Assembly (NCBI RefSeq): GCF_002312805.1
Contig: NZ_NMUA01000022.1
Coordinates: forward strand, 1-64,000
DNA length: 64,000 bases
From: Sphingobium sp. D43FB
GTDB lineage: Bacteria; Pseudomonadota; Alphaproteobacteria; Sphingomonadales; Sphingomonadaceae
Direction: 5' to 3'
Under the pieces are notes generated by a model. The model made no database searches. It was given only the letters and a program-made list of their open reading frames with translations, and was not told the DNA's origin. Below, in pieces: positions 1 to 10,552 of the stretch (positions within the stretch are counted from its first letter, which is position 1; each line of letters begins with the position of its first letter). The translations under genes were made by a program, and so were the position numbers.

Positions 1-1
1 C

Positions 2-76
2 AGCGCCGCATTATACGCGCTCCAGTTTGTCGTGCGATACTTTGGTGAGGCTGGCTTGGGCATAGCCGCCCCCTAA
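2..76 (+). CDS. 3' end of an unidentified protein (truncated by window edge)
   Basis: An open frame enters from the left edge and stops at TAA 74-76, giving 24 residues that end in GLGIAAP. The residues are hydrophobic (ALQFVV), so this could be the tail of a membrane protein, but there is too little sequence to assign a family. It could also be a chance open frame. Confidence 0.25.
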   Translation, partial: SAALYALQFVVRYFGEAGLGIAAP

Positions 77-463
77 AGCACTCGATTCACCTGAGGAATC
101 CCCCAGGCGCAATTTCGCAACAAAGCCGTAAGGATGAGACACGGCATCTTATGCCTGATTTGACCAGCATCTATCAATATATGGGTCAGATCGAAGCGCG
201 CTTGCGTGAACTTGACCCAACTATTCTCGCTTAGCCAATGCATACCCAACGGCGCATAATTTTGTTCCCCGGCGAAGGCCGGGGTCCAGATCAGAGCGTG
301 GAACTGGACCCCGGCATTCGCCGGGGAACAGCTAAGCAAGCATTTGAGGCCCACCCATGTTGTTGAACATGGCCAAGTGATCGCTGCGAGGGTTTGTCTC
401 TACACTTTCCCCCTCAAGCCGCCCGCCGCACTTCCCCCTGTCCTACATCCCCCAACCCATGCC
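77..463. other. Intergenic stretch with one REP-like palindrome
   Basis: About 390 bases with no convincing gene. The only clear structure is the long inverted repeat at 263-330. The short open frames here translate that palindrome (peptides such as TPAFAGE) and are not considered coding. Confidence 0.6.
263..330. repeat. REP-like inverted repeat
   Basis: The arms are TGTTCCCCGGCGAAGGCCGG and, inverted, CCGGCATTCGCCGGGGAACA, with both inner flanks carrying a matching GGTCCAG/CTGGACC pair. This is the same general family as the elements at 11043-11158 and 41205-41293, whose translations contain PAFAG. Such elements are mobile intergenic palindromes spread by RAYT-type transposases elsewhere in a genome. 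No transposase is visible here. Confidence 0.8.
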
Positions 464-1003
464 ATGCTCCCCGTCATGCCAAACACGCCTGACCTGCTCC
501 ACTTCACCCCCGTCCAGCTGCAACGCCGCGCGCGCGGCTGGACGCCCGACGCGCAACATGCCTTCATCGATGCCTTGTCCCGATGCGGCGTCGTTGCGCA
601 GGCGGCGCGGAGCGTTGGCTGTTCGCCGCGCTCGGCCTATCTGTTGCGGGCGCGGCCGGAGGCGGAAAGTTTCGCCGCCGCCTGGGACTGGGCGATCGAG
701 ATGGGGCTGGACGACCAGATGGGCCGCGCCGTGGCGCTGATCCGGGGCGACCGGCGGCAACCGCTGGTGCGCGGTGGCCGCGTCGTCGGCCACTACAGCA
801 AGCCCGACCGCCGGGTCATGCTCGCCGCGCTGCGCGCCCTGTCCGCCTGCACCGATGGCAGCCGCACCATGATGCCGCATAATGCCCGCATCGCCGCCCG
901 CGCGACCGCGCAAACGCCGCCCCCCGCCACAGCCGCCCCTTGTCACAATCGATCCGGCCGACGAAATAAAATGTCGAAATCTGCGGGAAATATGCGAAGT
1001 TAA
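464..1003 (+). CDS. Hypothetical protein with helix-turn-helix-like N-terminus
   Basis: A 179-aa protein if started at ATG 464, or 175 aa from ATG 476. Residues around 40-75 read like a helix-turn-helix (GVVAQAARSVGCSPRSAYLL), similar in style to phage terminase small subunits or DNA-binding adaptors, followed by an alanine-rich helical part. The C-terminal third is low-complexity (ARATAQTPPPATAAP). A longer frame from TTG 344 exists but runs through non-coding-like sequence next to a REP element. DNA binding is an inference, and no partner gene is evident. Confidence 0.6.
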   Translation: MLPVMPNTPDLLHFTPVQLQRRARGWTPDAQHAFIDALSRCGVVAQAARSVGCSPRSAYLLRARPEAESFAAAWDWAIEMGLDDQMGRAVALIRGDRRQPLVRGGRVVGHYSKPDRRVMLAALRALSACTDGSRTMMPHNARIAARATAQTPPPATAAPCHNRSGRRNKMSKSAGNMRS

Positions 1004-1036
1004 GCGCTGACCACCCCCTTGTCGGAGCCACGCTAC

Positions 1037-2866
1037 ATGACCGCCACACGCCGCGATTTCCTTGTCGCCGGTTCCTCCGTCCTCGCCCTGTCGGCCCTCC
1101 CCGCCCGCGCCGCGACCGACACGCCCGACGCCCGCGCGCAAGCCACGCTCGCCACCATGGCCGAAGCCATGCTCGCCGATGCCCCGGAAAGCGCCACCGG
1201 CCTTGGCCTCGACACCGGCCCCCGCGCCGCGCTCAAAAGCCGCCTCGGCAACAAAAGCCCCGCTGGCCAGGCGCAGATCGCTGCCCATGTCACCGACCGC
1301 CTCGCCACCTTGCGCGCCATAGACCTCGCCCCGCTCTCCCCCGCCACCCGCACCGATGTCGAGGTCGCCCGCGCCGCGCACGAACTCGCGGCCGAAGGCT
1401 TCGCCTTCCCGTTCGGCGACATGGCGATGATGAACAGCAACTGGTCCTACCGCAACGCCCCCTATGCCGTGGCGCAAAACACCGGCAGCTTCGTCGAAAC
1501 GCCCGACTTTCTCGACGCCAACCATGGCATCGACACCCCGGCCGACGCCGACGCCTATCTCGCCCGGCTGTCCGCCTATGCCGCCAATCTCGCGGGCGAA
1601 ACGCAACGGCTGCGCCATGATGCGGGCATCGGCGTCACCGCGCCCGCCTTCCTGCTCGACAAGACATTGGGCCAGATGGCGACGGTCCAGCGCCAGCCGA
1701 TCGACCAATGGGTGCCCGTCGCCTCGCTCGCCCGCCGCACCGCGTCAATGCCCGGCGACTATGGCGCAAAGGCCGCGAAGATCGTCCGCGATCAGGTCGC
1801 CCCCGCGCTCGCTGCCCAGGTCGCCGAACTCACCCGCCAGCGCGCCACCGCCACCATGGATGCGGGCGTGTGGAAACTCCCCGACGGCGAGGCCTATTAT
1901 GCCTGGGCGCTCAAGGCCGGGACCACCACGACCATGACGCCCGACGAAGTCCATGCGCTCGGCCTCGACCAGCTCGCCGCGTTGCAGGGCCAGATGGACG
2001 GGCTGCTCAAAGGATTGGGCCTCACCAAAGGCACCGTCGGCGAACGCATGACCGCGATGGGCAAAGACCCGCGCCACCTCTTCCCCGATGACGACAAGGG
2101 CCGCGCCCAGATATTGGCCTATATCGAAGGCCGCCTGACCGACATCCGCACCCGCCTGCCGCGCGCCTTCGCAACGCTCGTCCCCGCCAAGCTGATCGTC
2201 AAGCGCGTGCCGGTGGAGATCGAGGCCGGGATGCCCGGCGCCTATGCGGGCGCGGGGTCGATCGACGGCAGCGTGCCCGGCAACTATTATATCAACCTGC
2301 GCGATACCAATAGCTGGCCGCGCTACAGCCTGCCCACCCTCACCTATCATGAGGGCATTCCGGGCCATATCTGGCAGGGCGAATATAGCTATAAGCTGCC
2401 CCTCATCCGCTCGCTCCTCCCCTTCAACGCCTATAGCGAGGGCTGGGCGCTCTATGCCGAGCAATTGGGCGACGAGCTTGGGGCCTATGACGGCGATGTC
2501 GCGGGCAGGCTGGGCTATCTCCAGTCGATCGCCTATCGCTGCTGCCGCCTGGTGGTCGACACCGGCCTCCACGCCAAACGCTGGACGCGGCAACAGGCGA
2601 TCGACTGGTTCGCCACGACCAACGGGTCGACGGTCGAAGAAGTCCAGGGCGAAGTCGATCGCTATTGCGCCTGGCCGGGCCAGGCCTGCGGCTACAAGGT
2701 CGGCCACGGCGAAATCGTCCGCCTGCGCGAAACGGCGAAGACAGCACTAGGCCCGAAATTCGACTTCCGCCTGTTCAACGACGCAGTGGTCAAAAGCGGC
2801 GGCGTGCCGATGACCGTGCTGGCCAGCAATGTGGCGGCGTGGGTCGCGGGGCGACGGAAAGGATAA
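1037..2866 (+). CDS. DUF885 family secreted hydrolase/peptidase-like protein
   Basis: A 609-aa protein. The N-terminus MTATRRDFLVAGS has a twin-arginine motif followed by a hydrophobic stretch ending at PARA, suggesting Tat export. The conserved YHEGIPGH motif (HExxxGH, likely metal-binding) and the EGWALYAEQLGDELG helix, seen about 425-480 residues in, are hallmarks of the DUF885 family, which is proposed to contain zinc peptidases. The start was set at ATG 1037 because GGAG lies 10 bases upstream, rather than at TTG 1019. The substrate is unknown. Confidence 0.85.
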   Translation: MTATRRDFLVAGSSVLALSALPARAATDTPDARAQATLATMAEAMLADAPESATGLGLDTGPRAALKSRLGNKSPAGQAQIAAHVTDRLATLRAIDLAPLSPATRTDVEVARAAHELAAEGFAFPFGDMAMMNSNWSYRNAPYAVAQNTGSFVETPDFLDANHGIDTPADADAYLARLSAYAANLAGETQRLRHDAGIGVTAPAFLLDKTLGQMATVQRQPIDQWVPVASLARRTASMPGDYGAKAAKIVRDQVAPALAAQVAELTRQRATATMDAGVWKLPDGEAYYAWALKAGTTTTMTPDEVHALGLDQLAALQGQMDGLLKGLGLTKGTVGERMTAMGKDPRHLFPDDDKGRAQILAYIEGRLTDIRTRLPRAFATLVPAKLIVKRVPVEIEAGMPGAYAGAGSIDGSVPGNYYINLRDTNSWPRYSLPTLTYHEGIPGHIWQGEYSYKLPLIRSLLPFNAYSEGWALYAEQLGDELGAYDGDVAGRLGYLQSIAYRCCRLVVDTGLHAKRWTRQQAIDWFATTNGSTVEEVQGEVDRYCAWPGQACGYKVGHGEIVRLRETAKTALGPKFDFRLFNDAVVKSGGVPMTVLASNVAAWVAGRRKG

Positions 2867-2867
2867 A

Positions 2868-3090
2868 CCTTCTCCCTGCAGGGAGAAGGATACGCAGCCT
2901 TACCGAACGCAGTGAGGTTAGGCGCAGTTGGATGAGGGTGTGCCACGACCCGATGGCGCGCCCAACGCCACAAAAAATCCTCCCCTGGCAGGGGAGGTGG
3001 CAGGGCGCAGCCCTGACGGAGGGGTGTCGCCCTATCGTGAGGGCGACACCCCTCCACCACCGCTACGCGGCGGTCCCCCTCCCCCTATGG
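2868..3090. repeat. Cluster of short intergenic palindromes
   Basis: At least three inverted repeats lie between the DUF885 gene and fpr. One is CCTTCTCCCTG/CAGGGAGAAGG (2868-2889). The second is CCTCCCCTGGCAGGGGAGG (2979-2997). The third is an arm of GGAGGGGTGTCGCCCT with its complement (3018-3055). They fall between convergent gene ends and may act as transcription barriers, but none is followed by a T-run, so they are scored as repeats rather than terminators. Confidence 0.7.
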
Positions 3091-3120
3091 GGGAGGATTA
3101 GTGCAACGTCGGCCCGTCAA

Positions 3121-3936
3121 TTACCCCACAAACGCGCGCTCGATCACGAACTGCCCCGGCGCCGCATTCGACCCTTCGGTAAAGCCGTTCGCTTCGAACC
3201 AGGCCGCGAACTGCTTGATCATCTCCATGCTGCCGCACATCATGATCCGGTCGGTTTCGGGGTCGAACTTGGCCGGCCCCTCAAGCCCCTCGAACAGCGC
3301 GCCGCTCTCGACCAGCTTGTCGATCCGCACGGTGTTGCGGAAAGCCTCGCGCGTCACGGTCGGCACATAATGGAACTGGGTCGCGGCCTGTTCGGCGACC
3401 AGCGGATCTTCCGCCAGTCTGCCTTCCAGCTCGTCATGAAAGGCCAGGTCGCTCACCCGGCGCACCGAATGGACGACGACCACCTGCTCGTAAAATTCAT
3501 AAACGTCAGGGTCGCGCGCCAGGCTCAGGAACGGCGCCAGCCCCGTGCCGGTCGACAGCATGAACAACCGCTTGCCCGGCAACAGCGCGTCGGTGACCAG
3601 CGTGCCGGTCGGCTTGCGGCCGAGGTAAATCTGGTCGCCCGGCTCGATCAACTGCAACTTGCTCGTCAGCGGGCCGTCTTGCACCTTGATCGACAGGAAC
3701 TCCAGTTCCTCGTCCCAGGCGGGGCTGGCGACCGAATAGGCGCGCAGCAGCGGCTTGCCATTCTCACCCTTCAGACCGATCATCACGAACTCGCCCGACC
3801 GGAAGCGGAAGCTGGCCGGGCGCGAAATGCGGAAGCTGAACAGATGCTCGTTCCAATGCCGCACCGACAGCACGGTTTCCACCGAGAGGGCACCGGTCGG
3901 TTCGAGTACCGGCTTTTCGATCGTCACGTCGTTCAA
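3121..3936 (-). CDS. fpr: Ferredoxin--NADP(+) reductase
   Basis: A 271-aa FAD/NADP flavoenzyme that passes electrons between NADPH and ferredoxin or flavodoxin. The FAD-binding motif RAYSVASP, the NADP-binding loop STGTGLAPFLSL and the C-terminal FVIERAFVG are all present, which fits the bacterial Fpr subclass. The start is placed at TTG 3936 because AAGGAAGAAGG lies just upstream. The open frame reaches 4044 but the extra residues look non-native. It stands alone, convergent with the DUF885 gene across a palindrome cluster. Confidence 0.9.
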   Translation of the reverse strand: MNDVTIEKPVLEPTGALSVETVLSVRHWNEHLFSFRISRPASFRFRSGEFVMIGLKGENGKPLLRAYSVASPAWDEELEFLSIKVQDGPLTSKLQLIEPGDQIYLGRKPTGTLVTDALLPGKRLFMLSTGTGLAPFLSLARDPDVYEFYEQVVVVHSVRRVSDLAFHDELEGRLAEDPLVAEQAATQFHYVPTVTREAFRNTVRIDKLVESGALFEGLEGPAKFDPETDRIMMCGSMEMIKQFAAWFEANGFTEGSNAAPGQFVIERAFVG

Positions 3937-4054
3937 GACCTTCTTCCTTGCCAAGCCGCCCGCACAGGCGTCGCCAATTGCCGTAGCTAGTTGCGTATCG
4001 TTCGCAACAAACAATAAGCATCGCGAATGGAGCCATCGCGGCATGAAGGCAAGG

Positions 4055-4089
4055 CCAAAAAAACTTGGGGGGCCGATAGCTGACCCCCC
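4055..4089 (-). terminator. Intrinsic terminator downstream of the 103-aa hypothetical gene
   Basis: Read on the minus strand, a GGGGGG/CCCCCC stem (4067-4072 with 4084-4089) with an 11-base loop is followed by AAGTTTTTTT. It sits 16 bases after the stop of the gene at 4105-4416. Confidence 0.75.
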
Positions 4090-4104
4090 GCCAGCGTCAG
4101 GCGA

Positions 4105-4416
4105 TCAGCCGAACAGGCCCTTGGCGATCCCGCCCAGTTCGTTCATCGGATTGCCGTCGCCATCGCGGTCGAACAGCCCGCCCAGCTTACCCATGATCGC
4201 TTCGGGGCCGCCAAACGATCCCATCAATTCCTGCAGCTTGTCGGCCGACACGCCATGTTCGGCGGCCACCTCGGCCAGCGCCGAAATGCTGGTATCGCCC
4301 GACCCGATCTTGGCGCTGATCTCGGTCATCAGGCCCTGCATCTGTTCGGGCGTCATCCCGATCTGCGCGGCCACCGCTTCCAGTCCGCCCATCTTGCCGA
4401 TCATATCACCAAACAT
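4105..4416 (-). CDS. Small hypothetical protein with Asp-rich calcium-type loop
   Basis: A 103-aa protein starting MFGDMIGKMGGLE, with GGGAG 8 bases upstream of ATG 4416. It is Gly/Met/Leu-rich and amphipathic, with a DRDGDGN loop near the C-terminus that resembles an EF-hand or thrombospondin calcium loop but lacks the closing acidic residue at position 12. No signal peptide is seen. The longer frame to 4479 was rejected on ribosome-site grounds. It lies between pckA and fpr with its own terminator. Function unknown. Confidence 0.7.
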   Translation of the reverse strand: MFGDMIGKMGGLEAVAAQIGMTPEQMQGLMTEISAKIGSGDTSISALAEVAAEHGVSADKLQELMGSFGGPEAIMGKLGGLFDRDGDGNPMNELGGIAKGLFG

Positions 4417-4475
4417 GTCCACTACTCCCGCTGGATGTTGACCGACAGCATAGCATCCCCGCCCCGCCGCCAAAA

Positions 4476-4511
4476 GCAAAAGAGCCGGAAGGTCACCCCT
4501 CCGGCTCTTGC
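4476..4511 (-). terminator. pckA intrinsic terminator
   Basis: An inverted repeat with arms GCAAGAGCCGGA and TCCGGCTCTTTTGC on the minus strand is followed by a T-rich tract (TTTTGG). It lies about 25 bases beyond the pckA stop codon. Confidence 0.75.
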
Positions 4512-4536
4512 AAAGCTTTCGCTCAGGCCGCAGCCG

Positions 4537-6138
<1,602 letters not shown>

Positions 6139-6407
6139 GCCTTTGCTCCTGAATATGAATGCCGTGTCGCACATATATTGTTCTTTGCGACCGATCCGCC
6201 CCTATGCGCCGTTTGTCTATATCACGGCGTCATCCTCGCAGACCGACATGGCAATAGGGTGTTGGACCAAAATCGTCAAATCCCTGTCACACAGGCTTTG
6301 TCCCGAATATCGACGGTTATGCCGCATCGCCGCCGTCACCCGCTTTCTTGCAGGCGCGCGCCGCATGGTCTAACGCTCTGCCCCACTTGGATCAGCTGGG
6401 AAACCGC
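6139..6407. promoter_or_regulatory. Divergent pckA / chvI control region
   Basis: About 270 bases separate the outward-facing starts of pckA and chvI and must hold both promoters. A short imperfect dyad CCTGTCACACAGG is visible around 6284-6296. No confident -35/-10 or operator could be assigned by eye. Confidence 0.4.
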
Positions 6408-7115
6408 ATGACTGCAACCATCGCCTTGGTGGATGACGACAAGAATATCCTGACCTCCGTCTCGATCGCGCTTCAGTCGGAAGGCTTCATGACGCGGATC
6501 TATTCCGATCCCGAAGGCGCGCTCAAGGCGTTGCTGGACAATCCGGCGGATCTGGCCGTCTTCGATATCAAGATGCCGCGCATGGATGGTCTGGAACTGC
6601 TGCGCCGCCTGCGGGAAAAGACGCAGATGCCGGTCATCTTCCTGACGTCCAAGGCGGACGAGCTGGACGAGGCGCTGGGCCTCGCCATGGGGGCGGACGA
6701 TTATATCGCCAAACCGTTCTCGCAGCGGCTGCTGATCGCACGCATCCGCGCGATCCTGCGCCGGGCCGAAGTGCGCGGCGCGCCCGACACACCGGACCAG
6801 CCGGTCGCTGATCCCATCATTCGCGGGCGGCTGGAAATGGACCCGGCGCGCCATCGGGTGAAGTGGAACGGGCAGGACGTGACGCTGACCGTCACCGAAT
6901 TTCTGATCCTCGAAACGCTGGCCGCCCGCCCCGGCGTGGTCAAGAACCGCAACCAGTTGATGGACGCCGCCTATCAGGACGACGTCTATGTCGATGACCG
7001 CACGATCGACAGCCATATCAAGCGGCTGCGCCGCAAATTCCGCGAGGTGGATTCCGATTTCAACGCAATCGACACACTCTATGGCGCCGGCTACCGCTTC
7101 TCCGAAGAAGGATGA
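6408..7115 (+). CDS. chvI: ChvI-type OmpR-family response regulator
   Basis: A 235-aa response regulator. The receiver domain (residues 1-120) shows the DDD acidic pocket (ALVDDDKN), the phospho-acceptor in [11 protein letters not shown], and FLTSKAD and KPF for the conserved Thr/Ser and Lys. A winged-helix DNA-binding domain follows ([40 protein letters not shown]). The gene is co-directional with chvG 7 bases downstream and divergent from pckA. In alphaproteobacteria ChvI controls acid and envelope responses and central metabolism. The ATG at 6408 fits the family start MxxIALVDDD. Confidence 0.93.
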   Translation: MTATIALVDDDKNILTSVSIALQSEGFMTRIYSDPEGALKALLDNPADLAVFDIKMPRMDGLELLRRLREKTQMPVIFLTSKADELDEALGLAMGADDYIAKPFSQRLLIARIRAILRRAEVRGAPDTPDQPVADPIIRGRLEMDPARHRVKWNGQDVTLTVTEFLILETLAARPGVVKNRNQLMDAAYQDDVYVDDRTIDSHIKRLRRKFREVDSDFNAIDTLYGAGYRFSEEG

Positions 7116-7122
7116 CGCACCC

Positions 7123-8676
7123 ATGGCGATGCGCTGGTCGGGGCGGCTCAGCCTCACGCCGCGCATCCTGGCGGTCAATGTCTTTGCGCTCGCGCTGCTA
7201 GCGGGCGGCTTCTTCTATCTCGACAGCTATCGCACCCGGATCATCGATTCGCGGCTGGAACAATCGGCGCGCGAACTGAAGCTGCTGGCGATCAGCTTGG
7301 AAAATGCCCCGGCCGACCGCCACGACGCCCTGATCGCCGCCTATGCCCGCCAGACCGGCGACCGGGTGCGCCGCTACGCGCCCGGCGGTGGGCTGATCGC
7401 CGACAGCTTCACCATGGACGCACCGCGCTATCGCCTGCGGTCGCCGTCGGAAGAGGAATGGCAACGCCATGTCGCCCGCTTCCTCGACAAGGCGGTGGAC
7501 CGCATCGTTTCGGCCAGCCGACCGCCCGATTTCGTCGAACCGGCGGTGGACCGCGCCAATGCCTGGCCCGAACTGCTGCTGGCGCGCAAGACCGGCAAGC
7601 CGACCGCGATGAACCGCTACGCGCCCGATCGCACCTTCATGATCTCGGCGGGCGCCTCCGTGCGGGACGGCACCGCCCTGCTCGCCACCGAAAATGCGCG
7701 CGACATCACCCGCACCGTGCGCGCCGAACGGCTGCGGCTTGGCCTCGTTCTTGCCGTCGCCATGCTGGCCTCGACCCTGCTCTCGCTGTTCCTGGCCCGC
7801 ACCATCGTCCAGCCGCTCCAGCGCCTCGCCCGCGCCGCCGTCCGCGTTCGCCTCGGCCGCGCGCGCGAAGTCACCGTGCCACGCCTGCCCGAACGGCGCG
7901 ACGAGATCGGCATGCTGGCCCGCGCCCTGTCCGACATGAGCATTGCCCTGCGCCAGCGGATCGACGCGACCGACGCCTTCGCCGCCGATGTCAGCCATGA
8001 ACTCAAAAACCCCATTGCCTCGCTCCGCTCCGCGCTCGATGCGCTCGACCGGGTGGACCGGCCGGACCTGCGCGCACAATTGATGGCCATCGCCCAGGAT
8101 GATGTCCGCCGCCTCGACCGGCTCGTCACCGACATTGCCGAAGCCTCGCGCGTCGATGCCGAACTGTCGCGCACCCGGTTCGAACCGATCGACCTTGGCC
8201 TGCTGATCGAAACCATGGTCATCGCCCGCGAAGCGCGCGGCGTGCCCCGCGGCGTCCGCCTCGCCTTCGCCCGCCCGCGCAAGAATGTCGCGGTGGTGCT
8301 GGGCGAGGAGCAGCGGCTGGTCCGCGTCCTCGACAATCTGATCGACAATGCCATCTCCTTCTCGCCCGACGGCGGCCTTGTCCAGATCATCGCCACCGTC
8401 GCCGACGATCAGGTGCTGGTCAGCGTCGAGGATGAAGGACCAGGCGTCCCCGTCACCGAGCGCGAGCATGTCTTCCGCCGTTTCCACAGCGTCCGGCCGG
8501 AGGGGGAGAGTTTCGGCAAGCATAGCGGGCTTGGCCTCGCCATCGCCCGCTCCATCGTGGAGGGACATCAGGGCCGCATCAGCATCGGCGACCGCGAGGA
8601 TGCGCAGCAGGGCGCCCGCTTCATCCTGCGCCTGCCCATGGCGGTCGCGCGCGACCCCGGCATCGCGTCCGAATAA
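7123..8676 (+). CDS. chvG: ChvG-type sensor histidine kinase
   Basis: A 517-aa membrane kinase and the presumed partner of ChvI. The first transmembrane segment (ILAVNVFALALLAGGFFYL) and the second (LGLVLAVAMLASTLLSLFL) bracket a periplasmic domain of about 200 residues. HAMP follows, then the H-box DVSHELKNPIASLRSA, N-box NLIDNAISFS, and ATP-lid motifs DEGPGVP and GLGLAIARSI. The start ATG 7123 has AAGAAGGA upstream and lies 7 bases after chvI. Many alphaproteobacteria keep chvI-chvG-hprK together, linking envelope sensing to the PTS regulators that follow. Confidence 0.93.
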   Translation: MAMRWSGRLSLTPRILAVNVFALALLAGGFFYLDSYRTRIIDSRLEQSARELKLLAISLENAPADRHDALIAAYARQTGDRVRRYAPGGGLIADSFTMDAPRYRLRSPSEEEWQRHVARFLDKAVDRIVSASRPPDFVEPAVDRANAWPELLLARKTGKPTAMNRYAPDRTFMISAGASVRDGTALLATENARDITRTVRAERLRLGLVLAVAMLASTLLSLFLARTIVQPLQRLARAAVRVRLGRAREVTVPRLPERRDEIGMLARALSDMSIALRQRIDATDAFAADVSHELKNPIASLRSALDALDRVDRPDLRAQLMAIAQDDVRRLDRLVTDIAEASRVDAELSRTRFEPIDLGLLIETMVIAREARGVPRGVRLAFARPRKNVAVVLGEEQRLVRVLDNLIDNAISFSPDGGLVQIIATVADDQVLVSVEDEGPGVPVTEREHVFRRFHSVRPEGESFGKHSGLGLAIARSIVEGHQGRISIGDREDAQQGARFILRLPMAVARDPGIASE

Positions 8677-8680
8677 CGCC

Positions 8681-8699
8681 GCGTCCCCGCATGGGACGC
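8681..8699 (+). terminator. Possible weak hairpin after chvG
   Basis: GCGTCCC and its complement GGGACGC enclose a 5-base loop just beyond the chvG stop. There is no T-run, so it is at most a Rho-assisted or attenuating structure before hprK. Confidence 0.3.
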
Positions 8700-8755
8700 G
8701 CGCCACCAATGTCGTTTGCATGACTGCCAACACAGGGTAGAAGGGCCGCCGACTT

Positions 8756-9190
8756 ATGGCCCGCGCATTGTCCTCCGAAACGCTGCATGCGACCAGCGTG
8801 GCCATAGAAGGCCGCGCCCTGTTACTGTGCGGCAAAAGCGGCATCGGCAAGTCCGACCTTGCCCTGCGCCTCATCGATCGCGGCGCGACCCTGATCAGCG
8901 ACGACTATACGCTGCTCAAACGCGTCGACGGCCAGTTGCTCGCCAGCGCGCCGGAACGGATTGCGGGCCAGATCGAGATACGCGGCATGGGCATCGTCAC
9001 CATGCCCCATGTCGATGATGTCCCCGTCGCCCTGCTGATCGACCTGTTCGACAAGGTCGACCGCATGCCGCTCGAACCCCTGCTGCGCACCATAGCAGGC
9101 CTGCCGATCCCGGTCTGGAAGGTCGCCCCGTTCGAAGCCTCCGCCGCGATCAAGGTCGAATGGCTGCTGCGCGCGGTGCCGATCGCATGA
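8756..9190 (+). CDS. hprK: HPr kinase/phosphorylase, short alphaproteobacterial form
   Basis: A 144-aa protein that corresponds only to the C-terminal kinase domain of HprK (full-length enzymes are about 310 aa). The P-loop GKSGIGKSD and the EIRGMGI segment (HprK signature region) are intact. It phosphorylates HPr on a regulatory serine. The short form is known in alphaproteobacteria, so this is not regarded as a broken gene. It overlaps rapZ by four bases (ATGA), and EIIA and HPr follow, forming a regulatory PTS branch with no sugar permease. Confidence 0.9.
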   Translation: MARALSSETLHATSVAIEGRALLLCGKSGIGKSDLALRLIDRGATLISDDYTLLKRVDGQLLASAPERIAGQIEIRGMGIVTMPHVDDVPVALLIDLFDKVDRMPLEPLLRTIAGLPIPVWKVAPFEASAAIKVEWLLRAVPIA

Positions 9191-10125
9191 CTCTCTCCCA
9201 CCCCAAATCCATCCTCTTGCTGTCGGGCCTGTCGGGCGCGGGCAAGACCACCGCGCTCAAGACGCTGGAGGATATGGGCTGGGAAGTGGTGGACAATCTC
9301 CCCCTCGTCCTGCTCGACCGGCTGCTCGACACCCCCCTGCCCGCTGGCTATGCGGGCGAGGATGAGCGGCCATTGGCGCTCGGCATCGACGCACGCACCC
9401 GTGGCTTCGACGCCGGTGCCATCGTCCGGCGGATCAAGGCCCTGCGCGAACGCCATGGCCATGATGTCGAAACCCTGTTCCTCGATTGCTCCGACAGCGA
9501 ATTGGAGCGCCGCTTCGCCGAAACCCGCCGCCGCCACCCGCTCGCGCTCGATCGCCCCGCCGCCGACGGCATCGCCCGCGAACGCGAACTAACCGAAGCG
9601 CTGCGCCGCTGGTCGACTCAGGTGATCGACACCACCAGCTTCACCAGCAACGCCCTGCAACAGGAAATCCGCAGCCGCTTTTCGCGCGAGCGGCTGTCCG
9701 ATCCGGTGCTGACCATCCTCTCCTTCGGCTTTTCGCGCGGCGTGCCCCGCAATGCCGATCTGATGTTCGACATGCGCTTCCTGCGCAATCCGCACTGGGA
9801 CGAAACCTTGCGCCCGCGCACCGGCCTCGACCCCGACGTCGCCGCCTATATCGCGGCTGACCCGGCCTATGAGCAGGCGGTGAGCAAGATCGAGGATCTG
9901 CTCGCCACCCTGCTGCCGCGCTATGCGGAGGGCGGGAAAGCCTATATCACCATCGCCTTCGGCTGCACCGGCGGCAAGCACCGCTCGGTCCATGTTGCCG
10001 ATCGTGTCGCACGCTACTTGCAAGATGCGGGCTTTTCGCCCACGGTCCTGCACCGCAATATTGAATCGACGCCGCAGGATAGTCTGGAGAAGCGTCGTCC
10101 GGGAGGCCCGAAAGCAACGTCATGA
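9187..10125 (+). CDS. rapZ: RapZ/YvcJ-family nucleotide-binding protein
   Basis: A 312-aa protein with a P-loop near the N-terminus (LLSGLSGAGKTTALKTLED) and the family C-terminal domain (FGFSRGVPRNADLMFDMRFL, GCTGGKHRSV). In enterobacteria RapZ is an RNase E adaptor controlling glucosamine-6-phosphate synthase through small RNAs; in alphaproteobacteria the role is less clear. ATG 9187 overlaps the hprK stop. It lies inside the PTS regulatory cluster, which supports a signalling role. Confidence 0.92.
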   Translation: MTLSHPKSILLLSGLSGAGKTTALKTLEDMGWEVVDNLPLVLLDRLLDTPLPAGYAGEDERPLALGIDARTRGFDAGAIVRRIKALRERHGHDVETLFLDCSDSELERRFAETRRRHPLALDRPAADGIARERELTEALRRWSTQVIDTTSFTSNALQQEIRSRFSRERLSDPVLTILSFGFSRGVPRNADLMFDMRFLRNPHWDETLRPRTGLDPDVAAYIAADPAYEQAVSKIEDLLATLLPRYAEGGKAYITIAFGCTGGKHRSVHVADRVARYLQDAGFSPTVLHRNIESTPQDSLEKRRPGGPKATS

Positions 10126-10147
10126 AGCAGGTGGGCCGCAAAAGCAG

Positions 10148-10552
10148 ATGATCGGACTCGTACTCGTCACTCATGGGTCGCTCGCGACCGAATTTGTCGT
10201 CGCGATGGAACATGTCGTCGGCCCCCAGCAGCAGATCGAAACGATCTGCATCGGGCCGGAAGACGATATGGAACTGCGCCGCGCGGACATCGCGACCGCG
10301 GTGGCGCGCGTCAATGATGGCAGCGGCGTCATCCTGCTCACCGACCTGTTCGGCGGCACCCCTTCCAACCTTGCCATCTCGCTGCTGAAGGCCGGCGAGA
10401 TTGAGGTGATCGCAGGAATCAACCTGCCCATGCTCATCCGCCTGGAAAGCGCGCGCAAAGTCATGGACGTGCGCGCCGCCGTCGCCGCCGCGCGCGAAGC
10501 AGGCCAGAAATATATCAGCGTCGCGTCGGAACTGTTGGGCAGCACCACATGA
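10148..10552 (+). CDS. PTS EIIA component, mannose-family (regulatory)
   Basis: A 134-aa protein of the EIIA-Man fold. The active-site region LVTHGSLATEF holds the phosphorylatable His at about residue 9, and TDLFGGTPSNLA is the second family signature. It accepts phosphate from HPr. No EIIB, EIIC or EIID gene is nearby, so it probably serves signalling rather than sugar uptake, as in other alphaproteobacteria. Its stop codon overlaps the HPr start by four bases. The family is also annotated ManX or PtsL. Confidence 0.88.
   Translation: MIGLVLVTHGSLATEFVVAMEHVVGPQQQIETICIGPEDDMELRRADIATAVARVNDGSGVILLTDLFGGTPSNLAISLLKAGEIEVIAGINLPMLIRLESARKVMDVRAAVAAAREAGQKYISVASELLGSTT

Noticed and set aside
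73..354. 93-codon minus-strand open frame
   Set aside because: It is built largely on the REP palindrome at 263-330.
8756..9190. hprK as a truncated pseudogene
   Set aside because: The kinase domain is complete, the start is clean and the gene is coupled to rapZ. The short form is normal in alphaproteobacteria.
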